Origin: Pohlia nutans
Lineage: Eukaryota; Streptophyta; Bryopsida; Bryales; Mniaceae
Assembly (NCBI GenBank): GCA_022496805.1
Contig: CM040085.1
Location: 46,591,811 to 46,655,810 of the forward strand
Length of the DNA stretch: 64,000 nt
Direction of reading: 5' to 3'
Part shown: positions 1 through 12,748 of the stretch, one piece after another
Numbering within the stretch: position 1 is the stretch's first letter
Layout: each line of letters begins with the position of its first letter
Position numbers and translations under genes: made by a program
Notes under the pieces: model-generated
Seen by the model: the letters and a program-made list of their open reading frames with translations, nothing else
Databases searched by the model: none
What the model was told of the DNA's origin: nothing

Positions 1-80
1 GGAAGTCCACATAGAACCTACTCAAAACTGCTAAAAGAACACAAGGCCTAGTTTGGACTTCTTGGTCTTTTAGGGGTTAA
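1..80. mobile_element. TTAA element (piggyBac-like MITE), subfamily 2, truncated by window edge
   Basis: The stretch ends in CTTTTAGGGG followed by TTAA at 77-80, the right-end signature of the family. Its interior (AAAACTGC, GACTTCTTGGTC) matches the element at 20680-20883 read in reverse. The other end lies before the window. Confidence 0.7.
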
Positions 81-1822
81 TTAAATAATGCCTGTGAATT
101 TGAACAAGTACGTGGCAGCAGCTGGAAGGGGTACGTGGCAGCAGGAGAATGGTCCAGCATGTGAGACGCTGATGGAAGATCGGAAGGCCAGGAGAGCTCG
201 AAAATCAGAAGGCCATAGCTGGGGTTAGGGTTTTGATCGTGTTGTGCACATTGGTTCAGGGAGGATTTTGATTGTGTTGATTCCTTGGGGAGGTAACTCT
301 TTGTATCTTTTGAGTATTACGTGTGAACAAAGGGTATTTAAAAATACCCTTAAAAAAATAAAAGTAATTCTTACTATAATTAGTAATTTGGGAGAATATT
401 CTCATTTTAATTCTTATAATCAATTTTGGGCATCCCATATTAATGTAACTTATTTATAAAATTTACCTTCAAAGATTTATTTAAACCCTATTTTTGTTTG
501 CACACTGTTACGTAATATTTGGAAGTGACCTCCCCGAAGTTGATTCAAGGAGAGCGATGTCTTCTATGGCATCGAGGATTGCGATTGTTCTGGATTGGCG
601 TGCTGGACAATGACAGGGTTGCCACTGAAGGCCACTTCCACAAGTCAGCTCCCCATTTCATCTGCAAGGGAGGCTCTCATGCACATTGTTTCAGTTGCAT
701 GCATCATCACTGGATTTTGAAGAGATTATTGTCGCAGTATCTTCATGACTAGAAAGGAGCTTTCCTACTCGAGCAACACATCTATTCATTTGAAAAAGGT
801 TTACAAAAGAGAAAAAAAACAGGGCGTTTCAACGAATAGAAAATTCAAAATTCTTTGCTTTCCAGATGAAGAATCTCAACTTCAGATCTTCCTTACAATT
901 TTCCAAGATAAACTTCACCTGAGACATCCAACCACCGACGAGCTGAGTGAGCTTTTACTGACGATCGTCTTGTGAAAATGTGTACAAAGCACAACTAAAA
1001 AGTGAAATGTTCAATAGTTGATAAAGATTCTTTACCATATCATCTTTCAAATCAGCAAAGGCAAGCTCTGGCTCAATATCCGCATGAAAAAATCGGTACC
1101 TCCAATGGATACACGACATTCCATCTAAATGTAAGAGGTCATACACATTGTGTACAGTACGATGAGCATACTAGCTAGAAGCACCAAAAAAACACCTTGC
1201 TACAGAATACAGTTTTATAACAAGAAGAAGCGCATAGGCAAAACGATGATACAGTTTGTGTACCCAAAATTCAGCCAAATGTCTGATAACTTAGTGTTCG
1301 AGTTTTCAGCTCAGAAAGTAGGTCCAAATTTTTAGACCTGCTACACATAAGAATTTGTTCAGCCAAGGAATAAGAAAGGACATCAGCTGGTCTGGTTTGC
1401 TCTACCCTCCATAATGACATTCCATAATAGAGTTTTCCGCAAACTGGATGCCACTTACAGCCTCAGTTTTATTGAAATTTTGGGAAACGTAAATTGAGTG
1501 AGGTTCATTAATTAGCAAAAAACAGAGCATGCTCCGGATGAGCCGGTGGTGAAGACAGAAGCATTGATTTGGATTTGGCAGAAGCAAAAAAGCTAATTCG
1601 GGGACATCATAGGTGGAGTCAAAGCTTGGGGCTCCCTGAATGAACTAAAATTGGTTGGATCAAGAAAACTGAGTGTAAAGTTTTTGGGCACCGTTTTTGG
1701 AGCCTTGAAACTTCACACCTCGAGTTTTTAAAAAGCAACTGAAACGTCTACTTTTATTGGGTTTTCAACTATAGTTTTCACAAACTTTGGTCTAGTCACC
1801 CCTCTTTTACAGACTTTGCGAA
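81..1822. other. No gene recognised
   Basis: Only short unrelated reading frames of under 80 codons occur. None shows a protein family signature or a convincing splice chain. Composition is mixed AT-rich intergenic DNA. Confidence 0.5.
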
Positions 1823-1902
1823 TAACTCTAATATGACGATATTATTGTTTCAAGCAAAGTTAGGGCTTTCCAAATATGTCATAATAGAGAGGGACAATTG
1901 TA
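1823..1902 (-). mobile_element. Pogo/Emigrant-like MITE, truncated
   Basis: On the minus strand it reads TA-CAATTGTCCCTCTC then TATTATGACAT, matching the intact element at 18505-18651. The distal terminal repeat is cut short near 1823. Confidence 0.55.
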
Positions 1903-2837
1903 TCAAGGTCGGTACAGTATAAGCATTTAAAAAAGAGTATTATTATTTAAAACTAAGGATGTAGCCTGTCATGTGAACTGTGTACAATTAATGAATGGAT
2001 TGGTAATATAAGTTAGTACCAGAGTGGTGACACAGAAAGTCTGCTTGCTCTCCAGCTCCTTCACAATTGGATGCTAATCCACCCCCACAAAACTGTGTTA
2101 CTTGAAAAACTTATGAGTAGCAAACGCAAGAGCAGTTCGAATCCTAGCCACCTGCGACAAATATGAATCACAATCAACTCACAAATCCCAAAATAATGCT
2201 AGACAATACACTGGATGCTAATCAAAAACCTGTGGTTAACCCATGATGATTATTCATCACGTTCCGTGATAAATTGGGTAACCGTCCCAATTATCGCTTA
2301 CACCTATCATATTGCCTCTTCCATATTTTGAAAAATAAGTATTTTCAAAAACAAATTCAAAAAGGGTCTTTAATTTCATTATTCCTGTTATTGCTCATAA
2401 TTGATTTTGGTAACCAGTTATAGGAACATAGAGTTTGATTCTTATTATTGCTCCTAATCAGTCATGGGGACATAGGTGTACAATTATTAGTACATAAGTA
2501 GTCATAAGGACACCCACTCTATATTGGCTATGGAGATGTAGCAATACTAGATGTGCACTGAATGATAAATAAAGTAGGCATACACACATTCAATTCCACC
2601 CTCAAATACAAGTGGTGTACATTCTAGGATGCAAATGTACACTTGTGATACACGAAGGCAAAATTGTTAAATGGATGGTAATGGGTATGTCTACTTTACA
2701 CTAGTAGAAAGCTGGTCCTTTGTGTCATTTGTGTTTGTGTTTATGTTTGTGTTTGTGACTAGTCCCTTGTGATTGAAATATTACTTTCAGATTCAATTTT
2801 AAAAAATTGAGGACTGCTTAGCTGCAATTTTATTTCC
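1903..2837. other. No gene recognised
   Basis: AT-rich intergenic DNA with no supportable coding region or RNA gene. A box-B-like word (GTTCGAATCC, about 2135) has no accompanying cloverleaf. Confidence 0.4.
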
Positions 2838-3085
2838 ATTTTTCCAAGGGAGTCCTATTGGTGTTTTAAAAATTGAAACTTGAATAATAGAAAGAATTTT
2901 TTTGATGATTTACCAAAAAAATTACTACAAATACATAGCTTTCTATAGAATTGTTGGCTGTACATACTAGTGGTAAGGGAAGATTATGGCTATATACTCT
3001 ATTTCTTTACCCAATTTCTCTTATAGCAACATAGCAAGCCCATTTTTCAAATAGCAAGTTGGCGATGTATAGCCACCAAAAAAAA
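2838..3085 (+). repeat. Dispersed ~250-bp repeat, copy 1 of 3
   Basis: Shares an extended match with 38361-38610 (reverse orientation) and 39820-40020 (same orientation), including CTTTCTATAGAATTGTTGGC and AGCAAGCCCATTTTTCAAAT. The ends carry related inverted words (TTGGCGATTTGAAAA against CTTGCTATTTGAAAAA), so it may be a non-autonomous DNA element. The superfamily is not clear. Confidence 0.6.
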
Positions 3086-3997
3086 TCGTTTGCTTCTAAA
3101 GGACCATTTCAGTCACAAAAGACAAGTCAGAAAGGACCAAATTCCTACAAGTGTAAAGTATTAAGGTACATGTACACCCCACATGGGTCCTATCTCAAAA
3201 AGATACCCCAAAAAGGACCCAACAGGGAAATTGATTGTAGATGTAGATTAAAATCTAGATATTGATTGTACAAGACATACACAATCAAAACATAAGACCT
3301 TATGAGAGCCTAGGGTTGGTTTTGAACACATTTAAAGATACTAATATGAAAATTCATAACTAATTAATATAGTGTCCAAATAATGCATACAAAAGTGTAT
3401 TAGAATCCTCTTTACTTACCATTAAGACCCATTAAAAATAACATGTGTTAAATAATAGAAAACATGCTCAATTGCTATTAGTGGGGATTATGGGTGCCTA
3501 TACCTTAGACCAAATGGTAATATCTAGTTTGGTGTCTTTCTTTTGGAAAAGAATCTAAAAGGATTATAATAAATATACTAGAGCTTTGCGTTGCTCCGCT
3601 CTACCATTGACAAATGTTAGATTTGTTGATTGTTCTTAAATATTAATTTTAAAAAGTAAAAAATAATATTTTTAAATTTTAAGAATATTAGTAAATATGG
3701 TTCTTTTTTAAATATGGGAAATATGGGTCTTATGGTTAAATATTTTTTTGTAAACCTCTTACCGGTATGTGATAACTGCCATTCAATTCTCCTTTGCAAA
3801 TTTCTTCGATGATAACTACACTTTATTTCTCCCCGGCACGTGCACTCTTTATTAAACCTTGGTATCACCTGCGTTTATGACCCCCTTTAAAATACCCCTT
3901 GTACACATTAGAATATTCTTATATTTGTTCATGTATATATGTCTAATGTAAATATACAACCCTATTTTCAGCCCTAAATATGCTTTTTGTGTGTATA
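3086..3997. other. Intergenic; right part is a repeat shared with 49.2-49.46 kb
   Basis: From about 3855 to 3997, continuing at 5694-5770, the sequence is a diverged copy of 49200-49460 (shared words include GCGTTTGTGACC, CCCCTTGTA, CTAAATATG and TTTGTGCACTCAC). The foldback at 3998-5693 interrupts this copy. Nothing coding is seen. Confidence 0.45.
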
Positions 3998-5693
3998 CAG
4001 TCACCTATAGAAAGTAAGGTAACCCCACAATCCTCCATTCTCTAAAATACTATCAAACTCACTACAATGATTTGTCAATCACCAAAATTTTCCCATAACA
4101 CAACTTGTGTATGGTGCAATTTTGTGCCAAATCTGGTGCAAGGAAGATGACCGGAAGTTGCGATAATGTCAATTTACCAACTTTTTTGTCTAATGTGAAA
4201 AAAAGTGTATATCAATTACGCAAAAGCTTCCAAGGATCCAAAAACTTTATAGAAGGTAGAAGTCACAGTAAGGAACAATATGGTGTTATAAAAAAGAATG
4301 GTATTCCTAGGTATTTTTAAATTAAATGGTGACTACATGCAATTCAAAATCAAAAAAATAAGCTACATTTTAGTTTAACTATATAATAAAGTAATTAGCC
4401 TACTTTTGTCACTTTTTTTGTGAGACCGTATTGTCACAGTCATGAACAATATAATGTCATAAAACAATGACAAAAATAGATCAATTACTTTATTATATAA
4501 TTAAGCTAAAATTTGGCCTTACATTTTAAATTTGAATTGCATGCACACACCATTTAATTTAAAAATACCTAGGAATACCATTCTTTTTATAACACCATAT
4601 TGTTCCTTACTATGACTTCTACCTTTTGTGAAAAATTTGGATCCTTGGAAGCTTTTGTGTAATTGATATGCATTTTTTTCCACATCAGGCATAAAAGTTG
4701 GTAAATTGACATTAACCCCTAAAGGTCCCTAGTTTTTTTGGGCTTAAAATCATCATCGCTTTTGATGTGTTATAGGTCTAAATGTAAGTGAGGTATAGAA
4801 ATCTCAACCGTACAATCTTGTAACATACATGTTGTAGATCATGTGGATCAATTTTGGGGTCATTTGGCCATATAGATTGCAAGATCATAGTGTTTTAGTG
4901 CTAAAAAAGGATGCTGAAATTTTCCTAGCAACACAGTTATAGGTGAAATTCGTTTTCAAAATTACTCAAATGAAAAAACGTTGAACTATAAAGTTGTTCA
5001 AAATCATCATATAAACACATTAGTACCAAAAAAGCCTCATGAAAAAATTTAATGTGCCCTAAAATGGCCTTGCAATGTCAAAAAGTAGCCCGAAAAGTGA
5101 CCCATTTGAACCAAAAAGCAAAAAGTGTCCAAACTAGACCCGTGCACTAAAATGACTCCCAAACATTCATAACAACATGGATTGACCTGAAAATTTTACC
5201 ATGATAACTAGACTTCAAGGGGAATTCAACCCAACAAGTTTTATTGAAAACGGACTTGGGATGAAGGAGATACAAGCCCCCAAAGTTGCTGCCATCAGAA
5301 TTCACAGAACTGTCCAAAAAAAACATACCTACTTTCAAATGATCACCAAAAATTCAATTCATCTTGGATTGATCTGAAATTTTTACCACATATTCCATAC
5401 ATCATGCGGGGAGTTTTTTCAAATTTTCAAAAAAATCGGACACGTTTTGCAAAAGTTACAGCTCTTCGAAGGTGACTGTACCCCCAAAAACGTCCAAAAT
5501 ATGGACGCCGGGACGCTTAGGGGTTAATGCAACTTCCATTCATCTTCCTTGTACCAAATTTGGCACAAAAGTGCTTCATAAACAAACTGTATTGTGGGAA
5601 AATTTTGGTGATTGGCAAAGGATTGTAGTGAGTTTGGGAAGCGTTTTAGTGAATGGTGGATTGTGGGGTTACCTTACTTTCTATAGGTGATTG
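3998..5693. mobile_element. Foldback element with ~440-bp inverted arms, interrupted by a TTAA element
   Basis: The left arm (3998-~4435) and right arm (~4440-4711 plus 5528-5693) are inverted copies of each other. Ends read CAGTCACCTATAGAAAG on the left and, complementing the right, CAATCACCTATAGAAAG. Both flanks show TA, which fits a TA target duplication (Tc1/mariner-like), but this is tentative. Removing the 812-bp nested insertion leaves about 884 bp. No transposase reading frame is present. Confidence 0.75.
4712..5527. mobile_element. TTAA element (piggyBac-like MITE), 816 bp including target repeats
   Basis: TTAA at 4712-4715 and 5524-5527 bound CCCCTAAAGGTCCC on the left and, on the complement of the right end, CCCCTAAGCGTCCC. 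It sits inside the right arm of the foldback at 3998-5693. The left arm retains the equivalent uninterrupted site (4163-4166). A subterminal palindrome, CGTCC-7 nt-GGACG, lies near the right end. No transposase is encoded. Confidence 0.88.
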
Positions 5694-5843
5694 TACATTG
5701 TACAGTAGTGTTCAAATTAATCCCCCTCTTGTGCACTCACGTGATTCCTCACACACATAAAAGACTGCACCCTAGGTGTTTCTCCAAGTCACACATCTAA
5801 ACTACATTGAATTAAAAAAATAGTGTATTTTTTTCTCCCTACT

Positions 5844-6076
5844 TTAACCCCTAAACGTCTAAACGTGCTATGGCGGCCAGTAGAATACGGTGTATTTTGG
5901 TTGTATTTGGAATGAATCCACACCTTTAATGGGTTTAAGTGCAAAAGAGAAGTTGAAATTTAGATCAATGCGGTTCTAATGAGTTATTAAGATCCCAATT
6001 TAGAGTTTCTTGTTGATAGCAAATCTCAATTATACGACAACATATATACTATCCCCATAGGATGTTTAAGGGTTAA
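5844..6076. mobile_element. TTAA element (piggyBac-like MITE), 233 bp
   Basis: Left end is TTAA-CCCCTAAACGTC at 5844. Right end is GATGTTTAAGGG-TTAA ending at 6076, whose complement reads CCCTTAAACATC. Short and non-coding. Confidence 0.82.
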
Positions 6077-8464
6077 GGAATGATCTCGGATGAATACATC
6101 ACCAATGCATCATTAAAATATTTCTTCTTATACAGCCTTTCAAATTCAAGTTCAAATCATTTGTGCTCTTTGCAAAAACCACTCAGCCTTAGTCATAGTA
6201 CCAGGCCACCAAAGTAAGGACAGAAGGCAATAATAGAGGGCGCCTAGAGGGACTTATGGACTGTACTCTGGTTCCATGCATGAACTCAAGGATCAAGATG
6301 CTGTATGTATCATTTTGGACCTCACGGGGTCTTTAGGGTAAAGGGTGGTTCTCCCGACCATTTTCAAGAGTGGTTCATATAAGTGTACTTGCACATGTTT
6401 GCAAGTAGGTGCAAATTATTCTTGAGAATGGTCAAACCCAATTTTGATCTTGAAGATGAGTTTTCTTGTGTTACTCGACCATTAGACAAAGTGTCGAACA
6501 CACTGTCGAAGACATCTAGTAGACCTCCTTGCATGTCAGACTATCATATTCTTAAAATATATCCGAAACATTCTAAAATGTTCTTGAATATTATTTTCAT
6601 CCAAGTTGTTTAACATACTTGAAACTCGTTTAATTAAATAATTGACGTCAGATGTCTAATACAATGTCAAGTTGGAAAATAGAGTCAGACATAACAACCT
6701 TGGTCTCAAGGTCTCACATAAAAAATGAAGTTTATTTAGTTTATAGTATACGATGCATTCACAATGAAAAAAGAAAGTGGTCAAATGTGCAATATAAAGA
6801 GTGGTTAGGCAAAAAATTCTTCATATTGTATAGATTTTATACAAAGTAATCTTCATGTTGTATTGATTTTCGTGATTATTAAACATTGATGACGGGTGAA
6901 AGCACGGTAAATTGAACCATTAAAGTCATCCTTAGTGCTGAAATTACAGTTTTTTTGGTCAAAGGCCATAAATTACGACTAAAAATTTCATATATTTAAG
7001 TTCTAATTTGGTAGAGCCCTCCATAGTTCTATTAGGTACTTCAATCCAAAGTTTCAAATTAAAATATTAAAAAAAGGTTACTAAAAGTAAAGCTTGAAAA
7101 TAGATGTCTGAAACAAATTTCGGGAGCAAATTTGATGAATTGAATCATGTTCAATATGAACATAAATTATATATTCTATAAGTTCATTGTGCATTTGACG
7201 GCTCCAAAGAAAACAATTCTTGAAAAAATAAATATTTAATGCAATTTCAACATGTTTTATATCTACTTTTCAATTCGGTCATAACTACTTTTCCAATTTT
7301 AACCGCATTAACCTTACTATAACACACATAAATATTTTTTGAACATGATTTTTTCAATTTTTTTAGTTAGACTTTGTTAAACGTTGTATCTTTTATTTCA
7401 TCTACAAAAAAAAATTCACAAAAAATAAAAACTTAATAGATTTTTGGACCTTGCATTGTTGCTTCTTCACATGGATCACAAGTGGTTTAGTTTACCATGC
7501 TTTCACCCTGACACCCATGTTAAATAGTCCATCAGAAATTGTCAAAATGTATTTTAGGTTGAGGGCAAGGTCAACACATTTATGTTTTTTGAAAAATAAG
7601 GTACAGAAAATAACATATTTTCAAAAATTCTTCAAGTTTTACTTTTTCATTATGAATAATGATATTTGTTGAAAAAACTAAAATTTTACATTTATTTTCT
7701 ATTGACCCTACCTTCTATCTACAGTATTCAAAATAATGTATACAACATATTCAGATGTGATATATATATAGAATTGTTGATTTATGTCGTTTCATCAATA
7801 TAATTGATAATATTAAGGCCCAATAACTCAGCAAGTCACCAACTCACCATTATATATACTCCGTATAATTATGTCAAATTGTGCTTGAAAGTGTGTTTGA
7901 CTTTTCTACCATTGAGGCTTGATATTATGGTACTTACTTAGAATTTTAAAAGGCCTCCATGAGCATGAATGCAATATAATTTCTATCTTCATAAGGTTCT
8001 TTAGCCCTCTTTGTAACACCTTACCACTATTCATGAATCATCGTAGCAAATACCCGAATCATGGTCATTATTCCCCAATCATTGTAGCCGATAACCAAAT
8101 CATGGCAAGTCCATGTCATTTTCAGTTAAAGATTGAGTGGTGAGACATTGTATATAATGTTAAAACTTCTATAGTGCTACTATTGAAAAGGGTGGACTCC
8201 ACTAATTGCTAAAGAACTTTACATCCCTCCTCATAGAGGAACCTTATTTTGTTCCCTATGACCCTACTATATCTCCATTCTTTTCAAAGTGTTCCTTTCA
8301 TGTCCTTTTCGAGTTCCATATCCAAATCTTGGGGTTCACTACACAAAAATATTTGAAACCATGTGTGAAAAAATATAGGGTAATATAAAAAAAATTGTGG
8401 CAAGTATTTTAAATTTTATTACTTGTACATATAATATAGGCCATTTAGAATGGAAGAAGAGTAG
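6077..8464. other. No gene recognised
   Basis: About 2.4 kb of AT-rich DNA with only short frames (at most 80 codons) and no family signatures. Confidence 0.45.
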
Positions 8465-9411
8465 TTAACCCCTAAATTTCCTTGTGTTTTTGGGAGCTTG
8501 AAACCTCAAAACTGCGATTTTCTACCTCTATGTACTCCCGGGGATGTGAACCAAGTTTTTTTACTTCTTTTAGAATTCCAACCGTAAGATCTTGTACCTA
8601 AGCCTATTCATAGCTACTGTTTCAAAAATTGACCGTTGGATGTTTATCATTTGCAAGATCATAACATCCAAAGTTTGTGCAAAAGTTTTTCGGGGCATTG
8701 CTTGGGAGGCATTGTCTCCATAGTGCAAAGGGGGACTTGAAGATTGTTACTCCAAACATTTTGCTCATATTTTTTTCCATGTAGATAACTAAGTTGGGTA
8801 CGCTCATGCAAAATTTTAGAGACTCATTACGCGTTTCAAACCTTCATCCAAATTAATTTCCGGAAGTAGGTATAAAAATGGCAATTTGGTGAAACATGCA
8901 TCACATTAATTGTATTTGATTTTTGGAAAAAATGAACGGTGATTAGGTACCTCTATGATTTTATAAATTAGAGGCGAAATTATTTTAATTTTTTTTCAAA
9001 ATCTCAAATTTTGACAAATTTCAAAAGAAATGGATGTGAAATTACAAAAAACCTGGGAGGTTGCTGTTCTTTATTTTGGAGGCTGCCCTTGTCAAGCCAA
9101 GAATATAATCAACATGGGTCACTTCAAATTCTGAGCCTATATGTGGTGAAGAGCATGTCTCCAAAAAAAAAATTTGAAAAAATGATTATAATAAAAAGTT
9201 TTTTTCTGCCCCAGTTGGGCTTGAAACCAAAAATTTCAATAAAAAGATTATAAAATCCGAATTTGACTTTGTAATTTTTACCCCACACACCTTGTATGTA
9301 TGACCACGCCCACGCCAAATTATAGTCTAAAATTCTTAATTTAGACCTTCCATCTAAGCTGCCCGAAACAGCAAAAAGCCATTTTGGCTTTTAAGGGCCT
9401 TTAGGGGTTAA
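8465..9411. mobile_element. TTAA element (piggyBac-like MITE), 947 bp, largest in window
   Basis: TTAA-CCCCTAAATTTCC at 8465; the complement of the right end reads TTAA-CCCCTAAAGGCCC from 9411. The interior has only short unrelated frames and no DDE transposase is recognisable. It is the best candidate here for the least-deleted non-autonomous form. Confidence 0.82.
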
Positions 9412-9557
9412 AAAAATATAGGCATGCGTAAATATTGGAGTATTTGGTTTTCTTAAAATAAGATAGGATCCAAAGTCATAGGATTCTTGGATTTGTTGTA
9501 GGGTGAGTAGTATGGTTGAATGGATTTAGACGCGTCTTTGCAACTACCTTCTTGCAA

Positions 9558-9915
9558 ATCCCACATAAAAACATATAAAATCTAAAAACTCCAAAAACAT
9601 AAACCTAAACTCCAAAAACTCCAAAATCATAATTTAAAAAACCTTTATAATTTGGAAAAAATTAAATAATTGCATAGAGGTCAATCACCTTTTTGCAAAT
9701 ATTTATATAAACCAATGGATCAAATAGGATGGAAGCATGGAGATTAATTACCTTCTTGCAACTAATGAGAATTCCTAACCGATCATTAAAAAATACATAT
9801 ATCAATACTTAGGTATAATATAATCCACATGAAAACATATTAAATCTAAAAGAACTCCAAAAAACATAAATATGAACTCCAGAAACATAATTTAAAAAAT
9901 AAAATAAAATTATAA
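9558..9915. repeat. Direct repeat of ~95 bp, two copies
   Basis: Two AT-rich copies, about 9558-9650 and 9822-9915, share CACAT-AAAACATAT-AAATCTAAAA followed by ACTCCA-AAACATAA and CATAATTTAAAAAA. Function unknown. Confidence 0.5.
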
Positions 9916-11289
9916 CTAAGATAGGGTATAATTCACTTGGGTGAAAGCATGATAAACTGAACCACTTGCAGTCACTATGAGGAAGCCATAAATCACTGTG
10001 AGAAAGCACTCACTGTGAGGAAGCAATGAAAATCTACAAAGGGTCGGAGTTCCGTCCCTCTACCTTACTCTTTTAGTTCTCCATGGAGCCAACAATGGAA
10101 AGCCAGCAAAGACTCGCCAACTAGTAGAATAGTGTATTAAATTGGCAGTTGATGATAATTTGAGAGTCCGTCATCAACAACTATTCATGAGAGGGACGCG
10201 ATCTGGTCATCAGCTCACACGTGTATCTTACGTTGTGGAGTGCATTGCGGGGTTGCTTTGAGTTGTGACCAAAAACATGTGGATCTGTATGAGTTACCCA
10301 TTCCAATTGTTGCTAGTGACTTTCCGCGTTGTAGGTCTCTCTTACTTCACTCAACATGCAAAGATAAATTTGTCAACTGTATGTATTTGCATGTGCATTG
10401 ACTTTGGGAGCCAGTGAAGCTGTCAATATTACAAAAACCAAATACCACATATTGAGTGAATTGGACGTTTGGGGCCATGTAATGCTCAATGCAGTATTGT
10501 CAGGATTTCCATTTCAAAAGCTGCAAGAGAGCAAAGCATTTGTAATAAAAGAGAATGATTGGTTTTGCAGACAAAACTCAACTGGCAGAAGGAACTTTAC
10601 CATTGGCTAGGCAACTGTCTTTTATAGTGGTACTTCATCCTGTCACAAAATCCAGTTGGTACCAGGATAGGTATATAGCGGTGGTACGCGATGGATTCAA
10701 CTCTTTACCAAAAGAAATGGATTCAATTCTTTTTCCAAAAGAAATTCTATCTACACTGCACCGAAATGGTTATTTAGTATGATACAATGTATTTATCATA
10801 ACGACATAGTATTATTCAGCATCACTTGTGACGATGGCATTATAGCATTTGTGATGTGCACTAGTGACATTGTTAGAGCATTCACACCCATCTCCCTCAA
10901 TTCACCCCTTAACCACTACATTTATTATCCCATTTAGTGCATGTGGTACTAATTCTTGAAGCAAGCACTATTTTGCCAAACCTCAAAATTAAAGAGGGCT
11001 GAAATTTTTACGGAGTGGCTGAAATCTTCATATATCACGCTTATTTTACATCATAATGATATTTAGTATCACCTTCACTAATTCCCCACATGCACTATAA
11101 ACCCCCCTTCCCTCACTAAATGGGATAATCAATGACATATCATCACACCCAAAATTTGGTATCACAAGCTATCGTCTCCACACCCTTCAACTGCACTAAT
11201 ACAATTGTATGGAGATTAGCAGCATGCGCCAATATTCATATCCTAGTCAACCACACTAATATTCAAGTATACAATGCCCTTTAGTCAAC
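9916..11289. other. No gene recognised
   Basis: Two overlapping frames near 10398-10782 show no family signature. A possible PIF/Harbinger-like end (TTA-GAGCATT at 10873) and a short inverted pair (TTATCCCATTTAGTG near 10926, complement near 11116) are present. Confidence 0.4.
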
Positions 11290-11531
11290 TTAAGAACCAA
11301 GAAGCCCAAATTGGATCTCATGTGTTTTTCTTTTCGCATTTTTGAGTAAGTCCTACAAGGATTTCCTTTTGTTCAAAATTATTTGTTATTTGACCAACAC
11401 ATGTATCAATGTTCTTCACTGATTCCAATGATATGAAATTTGGTCCCATCTGAATTACATATTTCACAATATGATTGATTGAATTTGTCATTTTAAAACC
11501 TTAAATCCTCGGTCCTTGAGCCCTGAGTTAA
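11290..11531. mobile_element. Degenerate TTAA element, subfamily 2, 242 bp
   Basis: TTAA at 11290-11293 and 11528-11531. Terminal repeats are eroded: the left begins directly with GAACCAAGAAG, having lost the CCCCTAAAGG part. The interior matches 20680-20883 (TTTTGAGTA-GTCCTAC, TTCTTCACTGATTCCAATGA, GATATGAAATTTGGTCCC). Confidence 0.65.
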
Positions 11532-11965
11532 GTGCTTGCTCAATGCTCAAACTTCATGTGTGACGTTGATTGTTTCAATCAGTTGCAACGAGTTGGTTAA
11601 TGAGTGAAAAGGCTAGAAACCAGTACCAGACTACCAGCCAAAAGAACAGTTGAATCAGTATGTGCAGTTCACCCGTTTTAGCAAGGCCATCATGGGTGGG
11701 AGTGGACTCTGACAACATGGATTCCGTACAGACCAAGTCAAACCAAGTCAATTTCACTTCGGTTTCTAACTCAAGTCAACCAAACTTGAGCAGGCTCTTG
11801 GAATCTTCCGCTGTTTCATGATTCACCGCAAGCATGGATGTGTACACCGGTATCAAACAACTGGGATTTCAACATAAATTTTTTGACAGCTGTTACCGGT
11901 AGTTTGTCCATCCATGCCTCAAGGACATCTACCCTTGGTAGCTTATGAGGCATTGAACAACTGGG

Positions 11966-12079
11966 AACGCCATATTGGTTATTTTGGCCAATCCCTGTTG
12001 TCTTCTAGTGTAACCTGTAACCTGTAACCTTTTGCACTAGAAAATAACAGGGATTGGCCAATATAACCAATATGTTGTT
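11966..12079. mobile_element. Hairpin MITE of ~113 bp, copy 1
   Basis: Nearly complete inverted repeat: AACGCCATATTGGTTAT on the left, with the complementary run ATAACCAATATGTTGTT at the right end. A second copy lies in intron 1 of the glyoxal oxidase-like gene (14798-14910). TAACCTG is repeated in the loop. Confidence 0.75.
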
Positions 12080-12239
12080 TGGGGTTATTAATGAAGCAGC
12101 AGCAATGCAAGCTAACCTGTGAAGGATGCTCAAACAAACAGATGAATTTCTGCTTGAAAATTTGGTTTGCAACGTGGAAGATGAGGTCCTAGATTTTCAG
12201 TTTTTAAAGTACAAGTCATCTTGCATTGCTCAAATACAT

Positions 12240-12289
12240 TGTCAAAGGCAGTTTCCGGTCTGAAAACTAGCTCAAACTTTAGGGGTTAA
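12240..12289. mobile_element. Solitary right end of a TTAA element
   Basis: CTTTAGGGG-TTAA ends at 12289 in right-end orientation. I find no matching left end upstream, so this is a solo or truncated terminus. Confidence 0.4.
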
Positions 12290-12748
12290 AGCTACAGAAT
12301 CGTACAAGGTGCAAAACCATGTCTGAATGGTATTTCAATAAGCAAAGACGAGCATGAATTCACGGTAAAGTTTTAATGCTGACCATCTTGAAGCTTAGTA
12401 CAAAACTACCCCAATTATGTTTTTTGTGTTAGTTTTTTTCAACAAGATTTAACATGCGTACCTCCAAGTGAAAAACATGTTCAAATTTTGCACAACTTTT
12501 TAAAAAATACATATATTTTTTCCCTGTCAGAGAATTTCCGGACAGCAACAGGTTGGCGGAAGTCAGGGCTCTGACGGCTCAGTGAAACAGCTGGAGTCAC
12601 AAGGGCATTCATGAGTAGTCCTTGCAATCATTGTAGCACCGAGATGATCAAAGCAGCTAGAAAAAAAGGGCCGGCTACGTAACCAGGTTTGCACGAAAGA
12701 CAAAAAGTCACTCACCCGCTCCAGATTTTAACGTCAACGTCAACGACA

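Noticed and set aside
2117..2160. GTTCGAATCC box-B-like word
   Set aside because: No acceptor, D or anticodon stem can be formed around it.
8465..9411. Coding capacity for a transposase in the largest TTAA element
   Set aside because: Only short unrelated frames with no conserved Asp-containing transposase motifs. The element is non-autonomous.
10398..10782. Two overlapping 70-75-codon plus-strand frames
   Set aside because: No similarity to a known family and no splice-linked neighbours.
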